The position numbers and the translations under genes are program-made. Shown here piece by piece: positions 1 through 10,402 of a DNA stretch of 64,000 nucleotides (positions are counted from its first letter, which is position 1; the number at the start of each line of letters is the position of its first letter). The DNA comes from Paracoccaceae bacterium (lineage in GTDB: Bacteria; Pseudomonadota; Alphaproteobacteria; Rhodobacterales; Rhodobacteraceae), in contig JAABTV010000002.1 in the NCBI GenBank assembly GCA_011389685.1, forward strand, positions 1 to 64,000. Direction: 5' to 3'. The notes under the pieces were generated by a model. That model saw only the letters and a list, made by a program, of their open reading frames with translations. It was not told the DNA's origin and did not search any database.

Positions 1-2
1 TC

Positions 3-896
3 GACGCGCTTCTTGCCCGACACGTCCCCGGCGCCGGGGTCGATCAGGCCCTGCGCCTCGTGCCCGGCAAACGCGCCGTGTTCCAGGGCCGCATCGACGG
101 GCGCGACGTGGTGTTCCGCCTGCCGCTCGACGATGCCAACCGCAAAGGTTTTGCCGAGGAATGGGCCGAACTCACCCGCGCATGGGGCCACATGGCGCAG
201 GGCGCGAACCGCGTGGCCGAGCCGCTCCATTTCGACCCTGACTCGGGGCTTACCATCATTGCGCATGTCCCCGGCACGCCACTCCTCACCCATCTGTGGG
301 CACTCGATACCGCCCAGCGTCCGCCGCTCATCGCCCGCGCTGCCGACTGGCTTCACGCCTACATGGCGCCCACGATCACCCGCCGTGGCATCAACCGCCG
401 CCCCTGGCGCAGATGGGCCGAAACCGCCGCCGCGAAACAGCCCCATCCCGAACTGACCGACATCGAATCGCGCATCCTGCAAAAACTGCACAAGCTTTCG
501 CGCCAACTGGAGGACCCGGACTGGCGCGTCGCCATTCCGCACGGCGATTTCCACCTCAACAACCTGATCCTCGACGGCGACACGCTCACCGGAATCGACA
601 CCGGCGGCTCGAACCACGCGCCGATCTACAAGGACATGGCCCGCGCCCTCACCCACATGGCCCGGCGCGGCATGCTGCCCTCGGAACACCGCCGCTTCGG
701 GGTCGATGCGGGCGCGCTCGACGCCTTCGCGTCGGCCTTTTCCCTCTCCGAGCGCGAATCCAACGCCTTCCTGCCCTACATGATCGCCTACGAGACCCTG
801 ATCCGCGTCGAACACCCGCAAATGTCATCCGACCGCATCGCCCATGCCCGCGCCATGTCCGAGGCCCTGTTCGAGGATCTGCGCCAGATCACCTGA
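3..896 (+). CDS. Aminoglycoside/choline-kinase-like phosphotransferase (probably 5' truncated by window edge)
   Basis: Frame stays open to the window start; HGDFHLNNLILDG...GIDTGG kinase-like catalytic motif. Confidence 0.75.
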   Translation, partial: DALLARHVPGAGVDQALRLVPGKRAVFQGRIDGRDVVFRLPLDDANRKGFAEEWAELTRAWGHMAQGANRVAEPLHFDPDSGLTIIAHVPGTPLLTHLWALDTAQRPPLIARAADWLHAYMAPTITRRGINRRPWRRWAETAAAKQPHPELTDIESRILQKLHKLSRQLEDPDWRVAIPHGDFHLNNLILDGDTLTGIDTGGSNHAPIYKDMARALTHMARRGMLPSEHRRFGVDAGALDAFASAFSLSERESNAFLPYMIAYETLIRVEHPQMSSDRIAHARAMSEALFEDLRQIT

Positions 897-900
897 GCCG

Positions 901-1809
901 TCACGCCACGCTCAACGCCTGCACATGCGCCGCCACGCTGCGCCCCAGCGCATCGAGGTCATACCCGCCTTCCAGCACCGACACCACGCGCCCGCTGCAA
1001 TGCAGATCGGCCATTGCGCAGATCTTTTCGGTCAGCCAGACGAAATCCTCCTCGACCCAAGCCAGGTTGGCCAGTGGATCGTCGGCATGGGCATCGAACC
1101 CCGCCGAGACGAGAATCAACTCGGGCCGAAACGCATCGAGCCGGGGGAAAACCTTCTCCTCGTATTCCGCCCGCATGACCGCCCCGTCACTCCCCGGCGC
1201 CAACGGCACGTTGAGCACGTTGTCATGCGCGCCCCGCTCACTCGGATCACCGGTGCCCGGCCAAAGCGGCATCTGCTGGGACGTCGCGAGCAGGGCGCGC
1301 GGCTCGTCCCACAACAGATCCTGCGTGCCATTGCCGTGATGCACATCGAAATCCACCACCGCCACCCGCGCCAGATCATGGAAATCCAGCGCGTGTTTGG
1401 CCGCAATAGAGACGTTTCCGAACAGGCAGAACCCCATCGGCCGCGCCGTCTCGGCATGGTGGCCGGGCGGGCGGGTGGCGACAAAGGCATTCCTGGTCTC
1501 GCCCGACAGAACCGCATCCACCGCCGTCACCGCACCGCCCACGCCACGCCGCGCGGCCTGCATGCTGCCTTCGGACATATGCGTATCGGCATCGAGCGGC
1601 CCCGCCCCATGCGACGCGATCCTGTCGAGATACTTGCGCGGATGGCAACGCAGGATGTCCTCATCGCGACCCAGCGGCGCCTCGCGCCGATCCAGCGTGT
1701 CGAAATGCGCCAGCGCCGCCTCGACCGAGTGCATCCGCGCCACCTGCTCCGGGTGCCCCCGGGGCGTGACGTGGTTCAAACAGTCGCGATGGGTAAACAA
1801 TGCCGTCAT
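901..1809 (-). CDS. Histone deacetylase / acetoin utilization family deacetylase
   Basis: ORF with [31 protein letters not shown] motifs. Confidence 0.93.
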   Translation of the reverse strand: MTALFTHRDCLNHVTPRGHPEQVARMHSVEAALAHFDTLDRREAPLGRDEDILRCHPRKYLDRIASHGAGPLDADTHMSEGSMQAARRGVGGAVTAVDAVLSGETRNAFVATRPPGHHAETARPMGFCLFGNVSIAAKHALDFHDLARVAVVDFDVHHGNGTQDLLWDEPRALLATSQQMPLWPGTGDPSERGAHDNVLNVPLAPGSDGAVMRAEYEEKVFPRLDAFRPELILVSAGFDAHADDPLANLAWVEEDFVWLTEKICAMADLHCSGRVVSVLEGGYDLDALGRSVAAHVQALSVA

Positions 1810-4439
1810 GTCTTCAATGCCTCTTTCAGTTCGTATAGCGCCTGCAACGCCTCGCGCGGCGTCATTTCATCGGGATGAATCGTCTCTAACATGGCCTCGA
1901 TGGCGCTTTCTTTCGCCACCGGCGCGGGCGCCTGAACCGGCATGGCCGCGAACAGCGGCAGATCGTCGATCAACGCCTTCTTGGCATTGCCGCCCTCGCG
2001 CTCGCCCTTTTCCAGCGCCTCCAGCACCACCTTGGCCCGCGCCACCACCGCCGGGGGCAGCCCCGCCAGCTTGGCCACCTGCACCCCGTAGGACCGATCC
2101 GCCGCCCCCTTCCGGACCTCGTGCAGGAAGATCACGTCGCCCTCCCATTCCTTGACCGCAACGGTGGCGTTCTCGACCCGCTCCAACTTGGCCGAAAGCC
2201 CGGTCATCTCGTGGTAATGCGTCGCGAACAACGCCCGGCAACCGTTCACGTCATGCAGATGCTCCAGCGTCGCCCAGGCGATCGACAACCCGTCATAGGT
2301 CGCCGTGCCCCGCCCGATCTCGTCCAGGATCACCAGCGCATGATCATCCGCCTGATTGAGGATTGCCGCCGTCTCGACCATCTCGACCATGAAGGTCGAG
2401 CGGCCGCGCGCCAGATCATCCGAGGCCCCGACCCGGCTGAACAACTGGCTCACCATCCCCACATGCGCCGCGCTTGCCGGCACGAAGGATCCCATCTGCG
2501 CCAGCACCGCAATCAGCGCGTTCTGCCGCAGGAAGGTCGATTTGCCCGCCATGTTCGGCCCGGTCAACAGCCAGATATCTTCTGCCGTCCCAAGGCTGCA
2601 ATCATTGGCAATGAACGGCTCACCCTCGGACCGTAGCGCCTGTTCCACCACCGGATGCCGCCCGCCCTCGATCACCAGCGCCCGGCTGTCATCGACCTTG
2701 GGCCGGCACCAGTTCTCGCCCCGCGCCAGATCGGCCAACGCCACCGACAAGTCCAACTCGGCCAAGGCCCGCGCCGCGGTGAACAACCGGTCCGAAACGT
2801 CAAGAATCGCCCCGCTCAGGCTGGAATAGAGCCGCTTTTCGATCTCGATCGCCCGCCCCCCGGCGTTGAGAATCCTGGTCTCCATCTCCGACAGCGGAAC
2901 GGTGGTGAACCGCACCTGGTTGGCCGTGGTCTGGCGATGCTTGAACGCCTCGTTCCCGTGCATCTTCTCGGCATGGGTCGCTGTCACCTCGACGAAATAG
3001 CCCAGCACGTTGTTGTGCTTGATCTTCAGGCTCTGAATACCCGTCTCGCGCTGATAATCCGCCTGCATTCCGGCGATGACCCCGCGCCCCTCGTCCCGCA
3101 ACCGGCGGCATTCGTCCAGTTCCGCGTCGAACCCTTCCGCGATGAACCCGCCATCACGCGCCAGAAGCGGCGGTTCGGCCACCAGTGCCCGATCGAGCAG
3201 GTCGAGCAATGCGCCATGCCCTTGCAACTCCCCCACCGCCTCGGCCAGCAACGTGGGCAACTCCACCCCTGCCAGCGACGCGGCAATCGCCTCGGCCTGG
3301 GTCAGCGCATTGCGCACCGCAGCCAGGTCACGCGGCCCGCCCCTCTCCAGCCCCAGCCGCGACAGCGCCCGGTCAAGATCCGGCACACGCCGCAGCGCCT
3401 CGCGCAGATTGCCCGCGATTCGACCCTGTTCCAGCGCAAACTCCACCGCATCGAGCCTGTCGCGCACCACGTCAATCACCCGCGAGGGCGACGACAACCG
3501 CCGCTCCAGCAACCGCGCACCCCCCGCCGTCACCGTCCGGTCGATCGCCGCCAGGAGCGATCCCTGCCGCCGTCCCGAAAGCGACCGCGTCAACTCAAGA
3601 TTGGCCCGCGTCGCGGCATCGATCTGCATCACCCGCGCCGCACCTTCGCGCACCGGCACCCGCAGGATCGGTAACTTGCCCTTCTGCGTGATCTCGAGCC
3701 ATTCGACAATCGCCCCCATGGCCGACAATTCCGCCCGTCCGAACGCCCCGAACGCATCGAGCGCGCCGACATCGAACAACGCCTTGAGCCGCTTTTCCGC
3801 CGACCCGGAATCAAATGCCGACCGGGCCAATGGCGTCAGCGATGCCCCCGTTTCAGTCACTATTCCGGCCAGATCACCCTCCTTCGCCTCCGACACCACC
3901 ACTTCCGACGGCATCAGCCGCGCCAGTTCCGGCCCCAGCCGCACCGGCGCAAGCGGCATGACGTGAAACGCCCCCGTCGAGATATCCACCCAGGCCAGCG
4001 CCGCCTCGTCCCTGACCTCGGCATAGGCCGCTAGGTAATTGTGCCGCCGCGCTTCCAGCAGCGACTCCTCGGTCAGCGTCCCGGGTGTCACCAGCCGCAC
4101 CACCTCGCGCCGCACCACCGATTTCGAACCGCGCTTCTTCGCCTCGGCCGGGTCTTCCATCTGCTCGCAGACCGCCACCCGAAACCCCTTGCGGATCAGC
4201 GTGAGCAGATACCCCTCGGCCGAATGCACCGGCACCCCACACATGGCGATATCCTGATCGAGATGCTTGCCCCGCTTGGTCAGCGCGATATCCAGCGCCT
4301 CGCTCGCCGCCACCGCATCGTCAAAGAACAGCTCGTAGAAATCGCCCATCCGATAGAACAGGAGCGCCCCCGGATACTGCCCCTTGATCTCCAGATATTG
4401 CGCCATCATCGGTGTGACTGCGGATTTTGCGGATGTCAC
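1806..4439 (-). CDS. mutS: DNA mismatch repair protein MutS
   Basis: 877 aa; [14 protein letters not shown] Walker [22 protein letters not shown]-terminal [32 protein letters not shown]; 4-nt overlap with downstream deacetylase. Confidence 0.99.
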   Translation of the reverse strand: MTSAKSAVTPMMAQYLEIKGQYPGALLFYRMGDFYELFFDDAVAASEALDIALTKRGKHLDQDIAMCGVPVHSAEGYLLTLIRKGFRVAVCEQMEDPAEAKKRGSKSVVRREVVRLVTPGTLTEESLLEARRHNYLAAYAEVRDEAALAWVDISTGAFHVMPLAPVRLGPELARLMPSEVVVSEAKEGDLAGIVTETGASLTPLARSAFDSGSAEKRLKALFDVGALDAFGAFGRAELSAMGAIVEWLEITQKGKLPILRVPVREGAARVMQIDAATRANLELTRSLSGRRQGSLLAAIDRTVTAGGARLLERRLSSPSRVIDVVRDRLDAVEFALEQGRIAGNLREALRRVPDLDRALSRLGLERGGPRDLAAVRNALTQAEAIAASLAGVELPTLLAEAVGELQGHGALLDLLDRALVAEPPLLARDGGFIAEGFDAELDECRRLRDEGRGVIAGMQADYQRETGIQSLKIKHNNVLGYFVEVTATHAEKMHGNEAFKHRQTTANQVRFTTVPLSEMETRILNAGGRAIEIEKRLYSSLSGAILDVSDRLFTAARALAELDLSVALADLARGENWCRPKVDDSRALVIEGGRHPVVEQALRSEGEPFIANDCSLGTAEDIWLLTGPNMAGKSTFLRQNALIAVLAQMGSFVPASAAHVGMVSQLFSRVGASDDLARGRSTFMVEMVETAAILNQADDHALVILDEIGRGTATYDGLSIAWATLEHLHDVNGCRALFATHYHEMTGLSAKLERVENATVAVKEWEGDVIFLHEVRKGAADRSYGVQVAKLAGLPPAVVARAKVVLEALEKGEREGGNAKKALIDDLPLFAAMPVQAPAPVAKESAIEAMLETIHPDEMTPREALQALYELKEALKT

Positions 4440-4508
4440 GAAAGCCCCCCGGTTTTCCTTTCACCGACCTTACAAACCCCGCCCCCCGCGCGAAAGAGCT
4501 TGTTTCTG

Positions 4509-4537
4509 TTGAGACGTGCCCCCACCCCGTGTAAGAG
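4509..4537 (+). promoter_or_regulatory. Candidate sigma70 promoter for maeB (TTGAGA-N17-TAAGAG)
   Basis: Motif by eye in the mutS/maeB divergent intergenic region. Confidence 0.35.
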
Positions 4538-4564
4538 GCTCTGACCCGACGCAAGGCGAAACCG

Positions 4565-6820
4565 ATGTCCAACACCAAATACACCCGCGAAGATGCGCTG
4601 CAATTCCACCTCGAACCCACCCCGGGCAAGTGGGAGGTGCAGGCCACCGTTCCCATGACGACACAGCGCGATCTGTCGCTTGCCTATTCCCCCGGCGTGG
4701 CCGTGCCGTGCGAGGATATCGCCGCCAATCCCGAACTGGCCTACGACTATACCAACAAGGGCAACCTCGTGGCGGTGATCTCGAACGGCACCGCCGTGCT
4801 GGGCCTGGGCAATCTCGGCGCGCTGGGCAGCAAACCGGTGATGGAGGGCAAGGCCGTGCTCTTCAAGCGCTTCGCCGATGTGAACTCGATCGACATCGAG
4901 CTCGACACCGAAGACCCGCAGAAATTCATCGACGCGGTCAAGCTGATGGGCCCCACATTCGGCGGTATCAACCTCGAAGACATCAGGGCCCCGGAATGCT
5001 TCATCATCGAGCAGACGCTCAAGGAAGCGATGGACATCCCCGTCTTCCACGACGATCAGCACGGCACCGCGGTGATCTGTGCCGCCGGCCTCATCAACGC
5101 GCTGCACCTCTCGGGCAAGAAGATCGAGGATTGCCGCATCGTCCTCAACGGCGCCGGCGCGGCGGGCATCGCCTGTATCGAGCTTTTGAAACGCATGGGC
5201 GCGCGGCACGAGAACTGCATCGCCTGCGACACCAAGGGCGTGATCTGGCAGGGCCGGACCGACGGCATGAACCAGTGGAAATCCGCCCATGCCATCAAGA
5301 CCGACCTGCGCACCCTCGAAGAGGCGATGAAAGGTGCCGACGTGTTCCTCGGCGTGTCGGTCAAGGGCGCTGTCACGCCCGCGATGGTCGCCTCGATGAA
5401 CGACAACCCGGTCATCTTCGCCATGGCCAACCCCGATCCCGAGATCACCCCCGAAGAGGCCCACGAGGTCCGCGAAGACGCCATTGTCGCCACCGGTCGC
5501 AGCGATTATCCCAACCAGGTCAACAACGTGCTGGGCTTTCCCTATCTCTTTCGGGGCGCGCTCGACATCCACGCCCGCGCCATCAATGACGAGATGAAGA
5601 TCGCCTGCGCCGAGGCGCTGGCCAAACTCGCCCGCGAGGACGTGCCCGACGAGGTCGGCATGGCCTATGGCCGCAAACTCAGCTTCGGGCGGGATTACAT
5701 CATCCCCACCCCCTTCGATCCGCGCCTCATTCACACCATTCCCCCGGCCGTGGCCCGCGCGGGCATGCAGACCGGCGCGGCCCGCCGACCGATCATCGAC
5801 ATGGAGGCCTACGAGCTCACCCTCAAGAGCCGGATGGACCCCACCGCCTCGATCCTGCGCAGCCTCAACGCACGCGCCCGCGCCGCACAGGCCAGAATGA
5901 TCTTTGCCGAGGGCGACGACCCCCGCGTGCTGCGCGCCGCCGTGCAGTATCAACGCTCCGGCCTGGGCCATGCGCTCGTTGTCGGGCGTGACTCCGATGT
6001 CAGGGCCAAGCTCACCGAAGAGGGGCTGGCCGACGCGGTCAGCGAACTCGAGATCGTCAACGCCGCCAACACCCCGCATCTTGATGAATACAAGGATTTC
6101 CTCTACCAGCGGCTTCAGCGCAAGGGCTTTGACCGGCACGACATCCACCGCCTGGCCGCGCGTGATCGGCACGTGTTCTCGGCGCTGATGCTGGCCCACG
6201 GCCATGGCGACGCGCTGGTGACGGGTGCGACCCGCAAATCGGCCCATGTCCTCGATCTGGTCAACCATGTCTTCGACACCGACGCCGCCCATGGCGCCGT
6301 GGGCGTGACCGCGGTGCTGCACAAGGGCCGGATCGTGCTCATCGCCGACACGCTGGTGCATGAATGGCCCGACGAAGAGGATCTCGCCACCATCGCCATG
6401 CGCGCCGCCGACGTCGCCCGCCATCTCGGGCTTGAACCCCGCGTCGCCTTCGCCAGCTTCTCGACCTTCGGCTATCCCCGCTCGGAACGGGCCGAAAAGA
6501 TGCACCAGGCCCCCGCGGTCCTCGACCGGCGCGGCGTCGATTTCGAATACGAGGGCGAAATGACGGTCGATGTGGCCCTCAACGCCCAGGCGCAACAGAA
6601 CTACCCGTTCTCGCGCCTCACCGGCCCCGCGAATATCCTCGTCGTGCCGGCGCGCCATTCGGCCTCGATCTCGGTCAAGCTGATGCAGGAAATGGCCGGC
6701 GCCACCGTGATCGGCCCGATTCTCGCAGGCGTGGACAAGTCGATCCAGATCTGTTCCTCGAACTCCACCGTGAACGACATTCTCAACATGGCGGTGCTGG
6801 CGGCCTGCAAGGTCGGCTGA
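4565..6820 (+). CDS. maeB: NADP-dependent malic enzyme with C-terminal phosphotransacetylase-like domain
   Basis: 751 aa; malic N-terminus (SLAYSPGVAVPCEDI), FHDDQHGTA, C-terminal PTA-like half (MIFAEGDDPRVLRAA). Confidence 0.96.
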   Translation: MSNTKYTREDALQFHLEPTPGKWEVQATVPMTTQRDLSLAYSPGVAVPCEDIAANPELAYDYTNKGNLVAVISNGTAVLGLGNLGALGSKPVMEGKAVLFKRFADVNSIDIELDTEDPQKFIDAVKLMGPTFGGINLEDIRAPECFIIEQTLKEAMDIPVFHDDQHGTAVICAAGLINALHLSGKKIEDCRIVLNGAGAAGIACIELLKRMGARHENCIACDTKGVIWQGRTDGMNQWKSAHAIKTDLRTLEEAMKGADVFLGVSVKGAVTPAMVASMNDNPVIFAMANPDPEITPEEAHEVREDAIVATGRSDYPNQVNNVLGFPYLFRGALDIHARAINDEMKIACAEALAKLAREDVPDEVGMAYGRKLSFGRDYIIPTPFDPRLIHTIPPAVARAGMQTGAARRPIIDMEAYELTLKSRMDPTASILRSLNARARAAQARMIFAEGDDPRVLRAAVQYQRSGLGHALVVGRDSDVRAKLTEEGLADAVSELEIVNAANTPHLDEYKDFLYQRLQRKGFDRHDIHRLAARDRHVFSALMLAHGHGDALVTGATRKSAHVLDLVNHVFDTDAAHGAVGVTAVLHKGRIVLIADTLVHEWPDEEDLATIAMRAADVARHLGLEPRVAFASFSTFGYPRSERAEKMHQAPAVLDRRGVDFEYEGEMTVDVALNAQAQQNYPFSRLTGPANILVVPARHSASISVKLMQEMAGATVIGPILAGVDKSIQICSSNSTVNDILNMAVLAACKVG

Positions 6821-6845
6821 GCCGCCCGTCCGGGGAGGGGCGGCC

Positions 6846-7727
6846 ATGACAATCTACAATCTCGGCTCCATCAATATCGACCATTTCTATTCCGTCCCGC
6901 ACCTGCCCGCACCCGGGGAGACCCTGGCCGCCACGGCCTACAGCACCGGGCTCGGCGGCAAGGGCGCGAACCAGTCGGTTGCCGCCGCGCTGGCCGGGTC
7001 GGATGTCATCCATATCGGCGCGGTCGGGCGCGATGGCGCGCCCATGGTGGCCCGCCTGCGCGATTTCGGCGTCGATTGCGCCCATGTCATCGCCACAGAC
7101 ACGCCCACCGCCCATGCCGTCATCAATATCGACCCCAAGGGCGAAAACGCCATCATCATCTTTCCCGGCGCCAACCGGACTCAGTCCCTGTCACAGCTTG
7201 AATCGGCAATTTCGGCCGCCAGCCGGGGCGACATCCTGCTCTTGCAGAACGAAACCGATCTTCAGGTCGAGGCCGCACGGATCGCCCGCGCCCACGGGTT
7301 GCGGGTGATCTATTCCGCCGCGCCCTTCGACGCGCATGCCGCTCAGGCGATGATGCCGCATGTCGATCTCATGGTCATGAACGCGGTCGAGGCCGATCAG
7401 CTCACCCGCGCGCTGAAAACCCCGCTTGCCGAATTGCCGGTTGCGCACCTGCTCATCACAAGCGGGGCACAGGGTGCCACCTGGCGCGATCAATCCACCG
7501 GCGCGGAAACCAACGCCCCAGCCTTCACCGTCACACCGGTCGACACCACCGGCGCAGGCGATTGTTTCATCGGCTATGCCGCCGCCGCGATGGATCAGGG
7601 GCTGGAACCACACGCCGCCATGCGCCTCGCCGCCGCCGCGTCCGCGCTTCAGGTCACTCGCCCCGGCACGGCCAACGCCATCCCCACATGGTCCGAGGTC
7701 GACACCTTCCTCGCCGCTCAGGACTGA
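6846..7727 (+). CDS. PfkB family carbohydrate kinase (ribokinase-like)
   Basis: NLGSINIDHFYSVPHLPAPGETL...GGKGANQSVAAA; DTTGAGDCFIGYAA. Confidence 0.92.
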   Translation: MTIYNLGSINIDHFYSVPHLPAPGETLAATAYSTGLGGKGANQSVAAALAGSDVIHIGAVGRDGAPMVARLRDFGVDCAHVIATDTPTAHAVINIDPKGENAIIIFPGANRTQSLSQLESAISAASRGDILLLQNETDLQVEAARIARAHGLRVIYSAAPFDAHAAQAMMPHVDLMVMNAVEADQLTRALKTPLAELPVAHLLITSGAQGATWRDQSTGAETNAPAFTVTPVDTTGAGDCFIGYAAAAMDQGLEPHAAMRLAAAASALQVTRPGTANAIPTWSEVDTFLAAQD

Positions 7728-7763
7728 CCCGGGTCTTCATCTGACTGAAAATACCTCGGGGGG

Positions 7764-7812
7764 AAGGCGACAAAACCCTTGGCGTTTTGCGCCTTAGGGG
7801 CAGCGCCCCCTA
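7764..7812. repeat. Tandem hairpins (AAGGCGaCAAAAC/GTTTTGcGCCTT and TAGGGG/CCCCTA)
   Basis: Inverted repeats between convergent pfkB-family kinase and msrA. Confidence 0.6.
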
Positions 7813-8472
7813 CCCAGTAAAGGGCGCCGCACTGCCCCAGAGCTCGCGCACCCTCTGGTCACGCCCACAGCCCCGGCGATAGAACTTGTAGGCCGATGCC
7901 TTGCTCTTTGGACCGGCCCGGGTCAGGACCAGATCCTTGCTCTTGTAATAGTCCTGGTGGTAATCCTCCGCCTTCCAGAACGTCTTGGCCTCCAGCACCG
8001 GCGTCACGATCTCCTGGCCCAGCGCCGCCTGCGCCTCGGCCTTCACCTCTTGGGCAAGCGCCTTTTCCGCCGTGTCAGAGACGAAAATCGCCGTACGATA
8101 GCTCTCGCCCCGATCACAGAACTGCCCGCCCGCATCCGTCGGATCGACCGAGCGAAAGAACATCTCCAGAAGCTGCTTGCGGCTCACCTGGCCGGAATCA
8201 AAGATGATCTTCGCCGCCTCGTAATGCCCGGTTCCCCCGCGCACCACCTGCTTGTAGCTGGGGTTCTCGACCGTCCCGCCAGTATAGCCCGACTCGACCT
8301 CGATCACGCCCTGCACACGCTCGAAATCGGCCTCGACGCACCAGAAACAGCCGCCCGCGACCACCAACGTCTCGCGCGGCCCCGCCTCGGCCCGCGCACA
8401 TTGCAGCAGAACCGCAACCCCGATCAGCAGGCTGAGCGCAAAGGGCTTCATGTCCTTCATCGACAACATCAC
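7810..8472 (-). CDS. msrA: Peptide-methionine (S)-S-oxide reductase MsrA
   Basis: VAGGCFWCVEADFERVQGVIEVESGYTGG. Confidence 0.97.
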   Translation of the reverse strand: MMLSMKDMKPFALSLLIGVAVLLQCARAEAGPRETLVVAGGCFWCVEADFERVQGVIEVESGYTGGTVENPSYKQVVRGGTGHYEAAKIIFDSGQVSRKQLLEMFFRSVDPTDAGGQFCDRGESYRTAIFVSDTAEKALAQEVKAEAQAALGQEIVTPVLEAKTFWKAEDYHQDYYKSKDLVLTRAGPKSKASAYKFYRRGCGRDQRVRELWGSAAPFTG

Positions 8473-8611
8473 AGATACCTCCTGTCGCCAGCATGCCGCG
8501 CCCGAATGGCCCCGCCAATCCCCAGAAACCCGATATCACGCACAGGTGAAACCCCGTGACCCCCTTGGCACCGGCCCGAAAAACGCTAGCGTCCAATCAA
8601 AGGAGACCGCG

Positions 8612-9508
8612 ATGCAAGACCACGTCACACCCCACCAGGCCCAGGAGGACGCCCGCAACGAAGACATCCTCATCTGGCTCAACGGCCGCCTCGTCCCCAA
8701 GGCACAGGCCATGGTCAGCGTCTACGATTCCGGCTTCATGCTCGGCGACGGCGTGTGGGAGGGGCTGCGCCTCTACAACGGCACATGGGCCTTTCTCGAT
8801 GAACATATGGACCGCCTGTTCGAGGCCGCCAAGGCCATCGACCTCGACATCGGCATGACCCGCGACGAGGTCATTTCCGCCGTGTCAGAGACACAATCAG
8901 CCAACGACATGCACAGCGACGCCCATGCCCGTCTGATGGTCACGCGCGGGGTGAAAACCCGGCCCTTCCAGCACCCCTCGCTCTCGCAACAGGGGCCGAC
9001 CGTCACCATCATCATGGAGCATTCGCGCCCCTCGATCCCCCGCCCCATCCGCCTTGCCACCGTGCCCCATATCCGCGGCCTGCCGATGACGCAGGACCCG
9101 AAACTCAACTCCCATTCCAAACTCAACTGCATCCTCGCCTGCATCGCCGCCGAAAAGGCCGGTGCCGACGAGGCGCTGATGCTCGATATCCACGGCTTCG
9201 TGAACACCACCAACGCCTGCAACTTTTTCATCGTCCGCAAGGGCGCGGTCTGGACCAGCACGGGCGATTACTGCATGAACGGCATCACCCGCCAGAAGGT
9301 CATCGACCTCTGCCGCGAAAACGCCATCCCCGTCCATGAACGCAACTTCTCCCTCGTCGATACCTATGGCGCCGACGAGGCATTCCTCACCGGTACCTTC
9401 GGCGCCCAGACCCCGGTCGGCGAGATCGACGGCCGCCAGATCGGCACCGGCGAAATGGGCCCCGTCACCAAACGCCTGCGCTCGCTTTACAAGGCGCTCG
9501 TATCGTAG
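8612..9508 (+). CDS. Class IV (branched-chain/D-amino-acid-like) aminotransferase
   Basis: Start MQDHVTPHQAQ preceded by AGGAGA; PLP fold-type IV signatures (LNSHSKLNCILA..A..AGADEALMLD). Confidence 0.9.
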   Translation: MQDHVTPHQAQEDARNEDILIWLNGRLVPKAQAMVSVYDSGFMLGDGVWEGLRLYNGTWAFLDEHMDRLFEAAKAIDLDIGMTRDEVISAVSETQSANDMHSDAHARLMVTRGVKTRPFQHPSLSQQGPTVTIIMEHSRPSIPRPIRLATVPHIRGLPMTQDPKLNSHSKLNCILACIAAEKAGADEALMLDIHGFVNTTNACNFFIVRKGAVWTSTGDYCMNGITRQKVIDLCRENAIPVHERNFSLVDTYGADEAFLTGTFGAQTPVGEIDGRQIGTGEMGPVTKRLRSLYKALVS

Positions 9509-9529
9509 GGTGGGTTGTCCCAACCCACC
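9505..9529 (+). repeat. REP-like hairpin GTAG-GGTGGGTTG-TCC-CAACCCACC
   Basis: GTAG head plus perfect 9-bp stem; two related copies at 42694 and 46551. Confidence 0.75.
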
Positions 9530-9559
9530 GCCCGCTGCAAGAAACGAAAGACCCCCAAT

Positions 9560-10273
9560 ATGCGTATCGCCATGTGGTCCGGCCCCCGCAATCTCTCGAC
9601 CGCGATGATGTATTCATTCGGCGCGCGCCCCGATTGCGCGGTGATCGACGAACCCTTCTATGCCGTCTATCTCGCGCAGACCGGCCTCGCCCATCCGATG
9701 CGCGACAAAATCCTCGCCGCCCAGCCACAGGATCCCGCGCGGGTCATTGACGATTTGTCAGGCCCTGTTCCGGGCGGAAAGCCGCATTTCTACCAGAAAC
9801 ACATGACCCAGCACATGCTCCCCGCGATCCCGCGCGACTGGATGTCCGAAACCGTCAATATCTTCCTCATCCGCCACCCCGCCCGCGTGGTCGCCAGTTT
9901 CGGCGCGAAATACGACAACCCCACACTCGACGATATCGGCTTTGCCCAGCAGGCCGCGCTTTACGATCACACCCGCGCCCTGGGCCAGACCCCCATCGTG
10001 ATCGACAGCGCCGACATCCGCCGCGCCCCCGAAACGATGCTGCGCAAACTCTGCGACGCGATCGGCCTGCCCTTCGATCCGGCGATGCTCTCCTGGCCAG
10101 CCGGCGGCCACAAGGATGATGGCGTCTGGGCGCCGCATTGGTATGGCTCGGTTCACGCCTCGACCGGCTTCGCCCCGGCCGAGGGCCCGCTCCCCGATCT
10201 GCCGCCAGAGCGCGCCGCGCTGGCCCGGGATGCGCTCCCGTTTTACGAAAAATTAGCCGAAGTTAAGATTTGA
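9560..10273 (+). CDS. Sulfotransferase family protein
   Basis: MWSGPRNLSTAMMYSF P-loop-like start, FLIRHPARVVASF. Confidence 0.75.
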   Translation: MRIAMWSGPRNLSTAMMYSFGARPDCAVIDEPFYAVYLAQTGLAHPMRDKILAAQPQDPARVIDDLSGPVPGGKPHFYQKHMTQHMLPAIPRDWMSETVNIFLIRHPARVVASFGAKYDNPTLDDIGFAQQAALYDHTRALGQTPIVIDSADIRRAPETMLRKLCDAIGLPFDPAMLSWPAGGHKDDGVWAPHWYGSVHASTGFAPAEGPLPDLPPERAALARDALPFYEKLAEVKI

Positions 10274-10340
10274 TTGCCAAAATCGACCGCGCGCCCGGTT
10301 AACCCCGGAATTCCGCTTTTTCGGCATACGGAAAACAGCC

Positions 10341-10370
10341 GGGGGGTGCATGCAAATCACCCCCCTTTTT
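10341..10370 (+). terminator. Rho-independent terminator
   Basis: GGGGGGTG-catgcaaat-CACCCCCC followed by TTTTT, 3' of the sulfotransferase gene. Confidence 0.85.
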
Positions 10371-10402
10371 GCCCGGATCGATTCGCGGTTAACCACCGGC
10401 GA

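Noticed and set aside
4436-6847. 803-aa minus-strand ORF antisense to maeB
   Set aside because: High-GC shadow ORF; composition is histidine/glycine/arginine-rich noise, and the + strand encodes a clear malic enzyme.
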